Assembly (NCBI GenBank): GCA_951394045.1
Contig: OX595987.1
Coordinates: 3,596,001 to 3,660,000, forward strand
From: Nitzschia sp. DOCU1
Taxonomy: Eukaryota > Bacillariophyta > Bacillariophyceae > Bacillariales > Bacillariaceae
Direction of reading: 5' to 3'
Length of the DNA: 64,000 bases
In this document: one piece after another, positions 50,776-59,188 of the stretch
Layout of the letters: each line of letters begins with the position of its first letter
Position numbering within the stretch: position 1 is the stretch's first letter
Program-made: the position numbers and the translations under genes
The notes under the pieces: generated by a model
Told to the model about the DNA's origin: nothing
Database searches by the model: none
What the model saw: only the letters and a program-made list of their open reading frames with translations

Positions 50776-52917
50776 ATGAAAATGAATGGGCTTAAAAGGG
50801 TATTATTCCCGCTCTACGAGCAAAATCTTCCCATAGCAGCTGTGGCGGCGAAACGTCAAGTCCTGGCACCGCAAACAATATTTAAAGGCGACTCCCTGGC
50901 AAATCTTGGGCAGATTGTTTCAGTGGCCAACAAAAAGGAGCGACGTACAAAACGCCAGCGAGATAAAACCATTTTGATCATCCCTCCCTCGGATTACGTT
51001 AATCAGGAATCGAAGCGTGATAACAAAAAGGGTTTGGTACCGTCGACGCGCATCACGGTTCTCATGGATTCTTTGGCATCTTTAGGAGCGATTCCTTGCG
51101 TCCCAAAGACTGTGTCACCACCTCCCGTCGACTCGAAACGAAAGAGGACAAAAGAAACATCCTGCGCGGCGAGCAAATCCAAATCGAAAGACGGTGGGAA
51201 GAAAGCAGATTGCACAAGGGTCAAGAAACGCAAAACGAAGCAGCCGGAGGGTGTCAACATAAATCGGACGTCTTTGGTCAAGCATTCCCAGAATAGCCAA
51301 CTGGAAAAGAAGTCAAGCTTGAGGCGCGCGAAACCCAGTCGGCTGGGAGATAATCCGGTGTCGACCATCGTCTCCACTCAAGCCACCGGTCTAGGGGCAA
51401 TGTTTGGTATTACTGTGTTACCAAGCCGGACTGGGGGGGTCTTAAAACCCAAACAGATAGAGTCTCAACCGATTGAGCTGCATTCTCGAATCAGTCCAAG
51501 GTCCGAAAAGGCTCCTGTCAAGGATTCTTTTGGCGACGAAATCGTCCATTTGGAACCGGCTGACGAATCAATCAACAGTAGAAAGGCACGCTCGGGGAAA
51601 ACGGTACGAAAGGCTGACGGTCAAAGAAAACGATGTAGTAGTAGAACAAAAACTTCCACGTCTAGCACGGACACGAGGGCAGTTGGCAAAAATAACGCTG
51701 CTATGGCAACATCATCAAAAGCGGCATTGCGACGATCAAAACGGCAAAGCAAGGAGTCACTGACCACAGAACACGTGGAAGCGGAGGCAGAGACTGAATC
51801 ATGCAACACGACAATGTGTGGTACAAAGGCTGAAGAGAGCTCCTTGGGCTCTTCGGGGAAAAGCCCTCATCTTCGTCGATCGAAGCGTAGAAGAAGCATT
51901 GAGGAGGCTCCTCACGATGCGAATGCAAGTGGTGCGGCTGAATGCCTCACCGAACGAATTCGATTTCACAAGGAACAAGAGGCGGGAGTTGAAACATTCA
52001 TTCCACCTTTAGCGCAAGAATCTCCTGATAGCAACGCCGTGACGATTCGCCGATCAAAACGCAGCACTGCACCCCCCGATCGTTTCGGAGTTTTCGTTGA
52101 CGGCAGCGGCGAAGAAATACAATCGACCGAAATTCTGCTGCACCCCCGAACAGGTTCTCACAAAGACTTGCCTGCTGAACGAGGTTTGAAGCGACAGAAG
52201 AGCATGGTTGCCGATGAAGAACCTGCCACTGTAGTGTCCGAGAAAGTGCGGCCATGCCCTGTGGACGATGACGGCTGGAATGAGCAAGAGCTTTCCTTAT
52301 TGCGGATGGCGCACCAAGAAGTAGACTCTAAGTCGTTAACATTCTGGGACGAAGTTGCCGATCGAGTACGGTCAAAAACGTCGGCTGAATGCCGTGCGCG
52401 ATGGTTTTCGTTTGCGAAGACACCGGCGCCACCAACAAGAAAGCCCAAGAAAACAAACAATGAAAAGACGACAGCGGCGAGGGAAGATGATATTTTCAAT
52501 GCTACTCCCATGAAGGCAATCTTTCACTTACCGGAAACATTTGGCACAGCTTTTAATTTTGGAAATCTTGCATTGGATGGAATTGGAAGTGCTATCAAAG
52601 TGGCTAGCGTCTCGCATGGCAAGGTACTGGATTCTCCGCTCATTCAGGGTAAACATGGCTACAAGACCTATGTAAAGAATGTAAAGCGGGAAATGAATGT
52701 TTCTGAAAGATGCAGGCTCCCGAAAGCCCCGAGGGCCGATGCCGTTGAGAAGAAGAAGACTCTATCCGTCAAGGACGTTGAGGGGGAATATGAGGTCAAG
52801 GGCCGGCTGAGTCCAGGGGGGACATTGCGAGTAGACACCGAATCAATCCATACAGCCGATGCAGAAGATGAAGACCTTTTCATGATGTCCGAGGACGACG
52901 AGCATGGTGGCTTCTAG
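50776..52917 (+). CDS. SANT/Myb-domain nuclear protein, KNL2/M18BP1-like candidate
   Basis: A 713-residue, highly basic, mostly disordered single-exon protein. Near residues 498-548 is a SANT domain: DGWNEQELSLLRMA, FWDEVADRVRSKTSAECRAR, WFSFAKTP. The order W-N-x-x-E-L, F-W-x-x-V-A, S-A-x-x-C resembles the SANT of the centromere-licensing protein KNL2/M18BP1 more than DNA-binding Myb repeats. The N-terminal part has three short related motifs (DSLANLGQIVSV, DSLASLGAIPCV, TGLGAMFGITVL). The middle has three RRSKR motifs near 319, 367 and 425. The C-terminus has FNATPMKAIFHLP and an acidic end. No SANTA domain is recognised, so the centromere link is inference. Confidence 0.65.
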   Translation: MKMNGLKRVLFPLYEQNLPIAAVAAKRQVLAPQTIFKGDSLANLGQIVSVANKKERRTKRQRDKTILIIPPSDYVNQESKRDNKKGLVPSTRITVLMDSLASLGAIPCVPKTVSPPPVDSKRKRTKETSCAASKSKSKDGGKKADCTRVKKRKTKQPEGVNINRTSLVKHSQNSQLEKKSSLRRAKPSRLGDNPVSTIVSTQATGLGAMFGITVLPSRTGGVLKPKQIESQPIELHSRISPRSEKAPVKDSFGDEIVHLEPADESINSRKARSGKTVRKADGQRKRCSSRTKTSTSSTDTRAVGKNNAAMATSSKAALRRSKRQSKESLTTEHVEAEAETESCNTTMCGTKAEESSLGSSGKSPHLRRSKRRRSIEEAPHDANASGAAECLTERIRFHKEQEAGVETFIPPLAQESPDSNAVTIRRSKRSTAPPDRFGVFVDGSGEEIQSTEILLHPRTGSHKDLPAERGLKRQKSMVADEEPATVVSEKVRPCPVDDDGWNEQELSLLRMAHQEVDSKSLTFWDEVADRVRSKTSAECRARWFSFAKTPAPPTRKPKKTNNEKTTAAREDDIFNATPMKAIFHLPETFGTAFNFGNLALDGIGSAIKVASVSHGKVLDSPLIQGKHGYKTYVKNVKREMNVSERCRLPKAPRADAVEKKKTLSVKDVEGEYEVKGRLSPGGTLRVDTESIHTADAEDEDLFMMSEDDEHGGF

Positions 52918-54319
52918 AGCTCTACTAGCGTTTTGCTCGCGACGGCATAGCCGCTCCAAGTGGACCAAATGGTGCCGATCAGAGGACCCCTTGATAACCA
53001 GCTGCCGTTACTATTATTATTACGCTGGTTTAAGTATAGCTAATAGTAGAGGATAGCACCGGTCGACGAACACAGTTTTCTGTAAGTTGCTGGCAAAAAT
53101 AACTAGCACCATTCTCATTACGAAGTAGTAGATCTAGTCTGGAGAAGTGCTTTTGATCACGACACTTTTTTCTTCTACGGCGCACGCCGCTTGCTGCTGG
53201 TAGGCAAGAAATTTGTCCTAGCTTGTGCTAGGCAACCGGCCACTGTAGGAAAAACGCGCTGGGGTCCTTCATTCTGGCAGCGTTGCTTTCCATTTTGAAG
53301 CCAGGGTCGTCAGGAAGGAACTGGGTGCTATGAAGAAAATGGGTTGGGTTTTGACGTTCCCCCATTCCTGTAGTCGGGTACAAGTAGTAGGACCCCGTCT
53401 CAAGAAGTTTGATCACGAGGGCTGTATCGTATGCAGGCAGCATGAGTATGATAGTCATTCGACCACGTCATCTCCTTGGACTTCCGTACCCATACCTACC
53501 TAGTAAAGTACAGTCAGTCAGTATGATAATCGCTGATCGCTGATGCCGGACGCGCTCCGCCCCTGCAGCGTGCAGCGTTGTATCGATTGGAAGTGTACTA
53601 CTACACCTAGTATTTTACTGGCGCTTTCGAGAAACGAAAGCGAATGGGCCCATCCCCCGGCCAAGCGCCACCAAAAGTTGTTAAATACACTGAATAGGCG
53701 GGATCATAATATCAATGAGATGACGTCTGAAGAAAAATGTCATCATAATTAAGCCGCTTCTCCATACTTCTCGATTGTTGAATGGGCCTTCGCACACGCA
53801 TGAATTCCTCCTGAAGCCACTTAGTGGAACGGCATTCGCGTTCTTGAAGTGCATATGATTAGAAATTCCATGGTCTAGATTGCTTTAAATGTATGCTACT
53901 TCGACCTCGAAGGCTTAATTGGAAGAACCTCCCATTGACGATTTTGAGCGAACAAGGGCCTAAAGGACCCAAATCTGTCAATTAGGGGCATTCGATCGAA
54001 GCGCTAAATGATACTTGAGAGAAGTGTCAGGCTTATGACCCGGGCGATAAAGAACACAAAGTCATCCTCAACCGCACACTAAAAATACGAATAGATTTGG
54101 AATAGCGTCCGATTCTACGACCTAAAACGTACTAAATGTACGGGGAGGCCATTCAGGAAGATCGCTCGGGGGATATCTCGATGATGAGACGACGTCCGAT
54201 GTTATTGCTCCCACGACGTTTTCGTTGTGGTGCGGCCTTCGCACAGATAAAAAACCCAACTCCACACAATTTGCTGGACCCCAAAGGTTGCACCCTCGTA
54301 AAGTAGAACAATATCCACC
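52918..54319. other. long intergenic stretch, no gene supported
   Basis: 1.4 kb with short frames only. CTCTACTAGCG follows the SANT gene stop directly. The region before 54320 is probably the HSF promoter; I see no clear HSE array. Confidence 0.45.
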
Positions 54320-55530
54320 ATGGCGGATGCTGACAGGGAATACGAAAACTCTAGCCTGCCCTCTCTAGCAGAGACGGAACAATCCTTGGAAGATTCTACA
54401 ATGTATAGATATCGTGACTATTCCAACGTCAACGAAGAAGAATTGGAGCAGGAAACCCCAACGTCTGAACCATCGCCGCCTCCTCCCAGCCCTCGGGGTA
54501 GCGTCGAAAGCTCCATCCGAGTTCAGAAGTTTCCTGTCAAACTGTATGCGATATTGGCTCAGAAGGAATTCCATGATATCATTACTTGGATGCCCCACGG
54601 ACGCAGTTGGAAGGTCTTGAAGCCAAATCTTTTCGAAAGCTTGGTGATGCCGCTGTTCTTTGAGTACAGCAACTACCACTCTTTCAACCGTCTAGTCAAC
54701 GCTTGGAGTTTTCGACGAATCAGCACGGGCACCGACCGAGGCTCATACTATCACGAGGTAAGCATTTCCAGTTTAGAAGTCGTGACACCATGTACGTACC
54801 CTAACAGGAAACTCGCTCTGCATAGCTTTTCCTCCGAGGAAGACCTGGCTTGCAAAAGTTCATGCGCCGGCTACCGAAAACCCACAAGAAACTTCCTATG
54901 AAGAAACAAGACGAACCTGACTTCTACGCGTTGGACAAAATCAGCCCGCTTCCTCCTCTAGATGAAACAGTTGGTGGTATCCCCATGCGCAACCACCAAG
55001 GCCTGGGCGTCGGCATGATGTCCAACCAAGTCACGCCATTGGGTGTAGGTTCTCTGGGGAATATGTCTGCTTTCGAACCCAGAGACCCGTTCATGGGCAT
55101 GATGGGACAGCAACGCTCCCAAGGCAATGGCATGGGGATGAACGGTATGTCTCAAATGAATTCCATGACCCCAATGCACGTTATGAGCGGCATGGGCTCC
55201 ATGAGTGGCATGGGTTCCATGAATGGTATGGGCTCCATGAATGGTATGGGCTCCATGAATGGTATGGGATCAATGAATGGTATTGGTCTCAATGGTTTGA
55301 ACCAAATGAATACCATGAGTGGCATGAACTCGCTCCGAGAATCCTCGGGCTTTGGAGGATCAACTGGGCACAATATGGGAAATGCTGGAGACTTGGATTT
55401 CCAAAGACTACGTCAATACCAGCAAATGCAGCTCTTTGAACGAAATATGGGTGGGTCATCGCCTGGCATGGGAGGCTTGAACAACGATAGCCTATCCATG
55501 AACTTCTTGCTACGAGGGCAGCAATGCTAA
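54320..55530 (+). CDS. HSF-type DNA-binding domain transcription factor (two exons)
   Basis: Exons 54320-54757 and 54826-55530, intron of 68 nt (GTAAGC...GCATAG). The join gives GSYYHE-LFLRGRPGLQKFMRR, and the product is 380 residues. An acidic/Pro-rich N-terminus (about 70 residues) precedes the HSF domain (about 72-165): FPVKLYAILAQKEFHDIITW, FESLVMPLFF, NYHSFNRLVNAWSFRRI. The recognition helix departs from the usual SSFVRQLN-type sequence (HSFNRLVNAWSF), so DNA specificity may differ. The C-terminus is Met/Gly/Asn/Ser-rich with six 18-bp tandem repeats. The intron sits inside the DNA-binding domain; the HSF gene at 927-1967 lacks it. Confidence 0.88.
55183..55290 (+). repeat. six tandem 18-bp coding repeats (MxGMGS units)
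   Basis: Units start at 55183, 55201, 55219, 55237, 55255 and 55273, each about ATGAATGGTATGGGCTCC. Units 3 and 4 are identical. They encode Met-(Ser/Asn)-Gly-Met-Gly-Ser steps in the HSF tail. Confidence 0.9.
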
Positions 55531-55805
55531 GAATTCACTCGATGATGACAGCCATCAATGCACAGTGTAATATAAACTTTATTCAATTGTAGAATCGTGA
55601 TATAGCATCCCAGATCATAGTAGTACTTCTTGCGTTGTTGACGGTTCGAGATGGCGCTGCAAGATTTGTACTACTAGCTAGAGTAGCAAAAGAGAGGCGT
55701 AGGCCTCTGCTCCATACTCTATTCGGTTCAGCGCTGGAAGAGGAAAGACATTCTGATCGATCATACTACTAGGAAGTGAATCGTTTAGTATCATGGCAAC
55801 ATGGC

Positions 55806-56303
55806 CTACTTCTGCGTACGCTGTTCGCCACCCATCCACGCGGGTTGAGAACTCTTGTCAATGGAAAAGTCAAAGTGAACCCCGCCACCGTTTGCATAAT
55901 AGTCGCGAATTCCCGCAACCCACCTGTCGCCGGTAGTGCAGCCGCTATCAGGAAACATAATAACCTGCTCTTCGGTACAAATCTTGGCACGACGGAACTC
56001 GGGTGGAATGGAGAAGATCCAGATATTGAAAAACATGACAATGCCCATAAGGTACAGACCCCGCCGAATACCAAGGGATTCATCGGTCTTTTCGCGGTTT
56101 GGTGGTACAGAGAAAACTGCCATAGATGACTTCTTCATTGCCATCGAGGATGCGCCATAGGGGAGGACAATGTTCGTTCGTGAACACTGTCGCCCGACAA
56201 AGGCCGACGAGGGAGAAAATGCATCCAATGGTTGCAACTGTTGCGAACAAAGAACCGAGGCAACTAAAACGGCCCAGAACGTGATCCCATTAATCGAACG
56301 CAT
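55806..56303 (-). CDS. plastid-targeted single-span membrane protein of unknown function
   Basis: A 165-residue single-exon protein. The N-terminus MRSINGITFWAVLVASVLCS ends in LDA-FSPSSAF, a signal peptide with the diatom A-F plastid motif. A Ser/Met/Lys transit stretch follows. After about residue 82 comes one membrane helix (GLYLMGIVMFFNIWIFSI). It is followed by PPEFRRAKIC and a small domain with two further cysteines or glycine loops (FPDSGCTTGDRW, YYANGGGVHFDF). I do not recognise a family. The features suggest a small thylakoid or envelope protein. Confidence 0.7.
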   Translation of the reverse strand: MRSINGITFWAVLVASVLCSQQLQPLDAFSPSSAFVGRQCSRTNIVLPYGASSMAMKKSSMAVFSVPPNREKTDESLGIRRGLYLMGIVMFFNIWIFSIPPEFRRAKICTEEQVIMFPDSGCTTGDRWVAGIRDYYANGGGVHFDFSIDKSSQPAWMGGEQRTQK

Positions 56304-57115
56304 ATGGCAGCACCAAAGATGAATGAGACAATATGAAATCGAAGATCAATTCCTCTGAATCAATTAAGTAGCGATATTGGTCGAAGCATTGGAACCCTCG
56401 ACGACAACTTGCATTTCGGACTTGGCCCTGACCTCGGTTCCTGGATTCACACCCCTCTCGTTGTTGCAAGGGATGAATCACGAGTGAGTGTATCATGGAA
56501 GATCATCCTTTGAAGGTCCGGGCGTTTGCTGACGTGTTTGAGAGGGCAGGACCTTCAACTCGTGTTGGTCGGCATGAAGTTTCGACTCATCTGATTTGAT
56601 TGACAACCTTTCAAAGCCGCAGGGCGGCGACCATTCGACTACTAGTAGTAGCCACTCTGGCTGGCTTTTTCTATGATGCGGAGACTTTTTGTGGAGCTTG
56701 ATCCTACTGTGCCTTATCCTGACTACAGGGGACCAACTCGCAATTGAGATTCCGGTGTCTAGAGCAGTCGTTGGAGAGCTGGGCGGGCGGTCAGAAGGCA
56801 CAGTCATCCACTGCCCTTCCAGCAGACTTTGCAACATGGAAGCGAATACCAACTATTATAGAGACACACGGGTTTCGAAAAATGAAGGAAACAATGTCTC
56901 CAGCATGACATTAAAATATGATACTTTGTATTCAATCTATCATGAAGGTGTTTACTGCAAAGGTAAAGTGCACAGTAGTGTCCACGCCTCCAAGTACTTT
57001 AAGCTCCTAAGGTCTAAGTGTATATGAGAAGCGCCATAAAAGTACTGCAGCGTGGCAAAATAAAAGAGCCCGAAGGATGCCCCAACGAAGGTATGTGGGC
57101 CAGTTTGTCGTCGCA
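56304..57115. other. intergenic, no gene supported
   Basis: Several 60-120 codon frames on both strands without domains. A CTACTAGTAGTAGCC word lies near 56639. It is flanked by two minus-strand plastid-protein genes. Confidence 0.45.
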
Positions 57116-58402
57116 CTATCGGATTCGTCGCACTTCGGAACTTGCTGCAGGATTGCCGCGGTAATAATCATCATCGTCGTAGACAGGCACGCTGCGGAAA
57201 TCTCCATTGAATTGTCGTTCCATTCGGTACGGTGTTTGCTGCCTGCGATACCGTTCCCGGGTACCACTCGAAAATGATTGGGCCGCACGGGAGGCTTGGA
57301 AGGAAGGACGGTCATTAGTCCTCGGTTCTTCAGGATAGTAACCAGGCGGCAGATAGGGCTTTTGGGCTTCAAAGGATCGGATAGCAGGGGATGAATTGAA
57401 CGAGCCTGCAATACTTCGCACCTCTCCTCCTCCAGGCATGCGTTCTTCAGGCATGCGCCTGAATTCATATCCCGGTCCAGGACCGTCAAGATATCCAAAG
57501 TCAGGTTCCCTCCGGGGTGGAGGACGGGGTGACCGGCGTCCCCCAGTCACACGTTGAAGGAACTTCTCGGTGTCTTTCACCAACTTTGCAATAGGATTCG
57601 CATCCCTCCTTCTTTCTTCTTCGTAGTACAAGTCTTCTTCGCCGCCCATAAAAAAATCGTCTTGCTTGTATTTTCGCATTTCCATCCGCATTTCGTCACC
57701 CACACGGTCAGGCCGGAATCTTTCCATGTCTCGTCGGTTGTTTACGTTCCGCTGGTAAGGCGGACGCAAGGAGTTCCGGCGAGGCGGAGGCGGACCTGGT
57801 GGAGGAGGTAGAGGGGGCATGCGCGTAGGATCATCGCGGTAGATAATTCTCGGTGCCATGTCCGGGACATAGTTAGTACCGTCCACCCGTCCATATTCGG
57901 AATTGGTGGGTCCCTGAAACATGTCCTCTTGGTAAGGGACAGTCTTCACGTCTCCACTAAAGGTCCGTACTTGCCGAAATCTTGGCTTGGGGCTATCAGG
58001 TCCAGGTCTCCTCCAATCCCATTGTTTCGACAGCATGTTTCTAGCGGGCGACGTCAAGTTTGGATTCTCTCCACGGTACCTTGATGCAACAGTTCCCATT
58101 TCTGAAAACATCCCCATGTTGTTCCGGAGCTCATCGCTTTCAGAGTAAGGAACGGCCTTGAAGTCACCATTGAATTGCTTGACCATTCGAACAGTTTTCC
58201 TTTGCCCGTCCGACATTCCGCCTCCGAAATTGTTGTTCTGCCCATCCATGAAGTTATTATACGGCCCGCCACTGGAGAACAACGCACTACGGCTTCTCGG
58301 CATAGGACGCCCCAAAGACGAAAATGCTGTTGACAAGCTGCCATAGAGAAGGCACAAATACGCCGCGGCGGCAACGCACTTTCTTTGAGCGGACGCAATC
58401 AT
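57116..58402 (-). CDS. plastid-targeted protein with three QFNGDF-type repeats, unknown function
   Basis: 428 residues from the ATG at 58402; the frame is open upstream without ATG. The signal peptide (CVAAAAYLCLLYGSLSTA) and F27 give the A-FSS plastid motif, then an Arg/Ser-rich transit part. The mature chain is Arg/Pro/Tyr-rich and probably disordered, with a PPLPPPPGPPPP run near the centre and one possible helix (NPIAKLVKDTEKFLQRVTGG). A short motif recurs three times: VKQFNGDFKAVPY (about 74-86), VRTFSGDVKTVPY (about 145-157) and ERQFNGDFRSVPVY near the C-terminus. I know no described family with this motif. Confidence 0.7.
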   Translation of the reverse strand: MIASAQRKCVAAAAYLCLLYGSLSTAFSSLGRPMPRSRSALFSSGGPYNNFMDGQNNNFGGGMSDGQRKTVRMVKQFNGDFKAVPYSESDELRNNMGMFSEMGTVASRYRGENPNLTSPARNMLSKQWDWRRPGPDSPKPRFRQVRTFSGDVKTVPYQEDMFQGPTNSEYGRVDGTNYVPDMAPRIIYRDDPTRMPPLPPPPGPPPPRRNSLRPPYQRNVNNRRDMERFRPDRVGDEMRMEMRKYKQDDFFMGGEEDLYYEEERRRDANPIAKLVKDTEKFLQRVTGGRRSPRPPPRREPDFGYLDGPGPGYEFRRMPEERMPGGGEVRSIAGSFNSSPAIRSFEAQKPYLPPGYYPEEPRTNDRPSFQASRAAQSFSSGTRERYRRQQTPYRMERQFNGDFRSVPVYDDDDYYRGNPAASSEVRRIR

Positions 58403-59188
58403 CCTCCGGTAGAGTCGATAGAATTGAATAGCTTTAAGCACACAGACGCTCGATATGCAGCAGGACGGATCGGCAAAAAGAAACAAACGAATCGATTGTA
58501 GGCAATGTCAGAAAAGGAATTTCGAAATTACTTTTGCTCCGGTCGTCGTGGCGGTCAGGTCAGAAAAATAGGTTGACAGCGAGTGGAGGGAGGGATGACA
58601 ACAGTTTACATCAAAGAAATGGAGCGGAGCGAGCGAAACTCATGTGAGAGAAAAACCAGCTGGCCTAAAGTTTTGGGCCACGTCAGCCTTTTTTCGACAC
58701 GCGCAATTATTACGTACCTCGCTAATGACATCATCATCTCCTCGGACACGCCATTTCGTCTGGCGATGTATAAGCTTGTGTTGCCTAGATACACATAATA
58801 ATACGGTTCTTCGTTGATCTTCCCCTCCCCTTTCTTTCTAGTAGGTCCCCCCGGTTGGTGGTCGTGTGGGCCGAGGGGGCATATCGATCCATCGAATCCG
58901 ATGTTGTTGTAGCATTTGCTTTGGTGGTCATCGTCACCGGTCCCCGTTACTACTGACGTGAGCTCAGGGGAATACAACGCAAAGGGCAGTCTGCGGGTGA
59001 CAACGAGAAGAAATCAGACTTGAAGTTCTTTGCTGGTCGCCTTACGGGCTCTGAGCGTTCCATTTTCTTCTAGTCTCTAGTACTAAAACTGAAAAACAGC
59101 AGCAGTTCTTTTCAAAATAGAGACAAGGCCTTGTATAAAAGATGCATATTGATCCAGGAATTAATTGAATTCAGAGGACCAAAGTTCC
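58403..59188. other. intergenic, no gene supported
   Basis: It contains the promoter side of the QFNGDF protein gene and the 3' side of the TMTC gene. GCCACGTCAGCC near 58678 and TCTCTAGTACTAA near 59073 are the only notable words. Confidence 0.45.
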
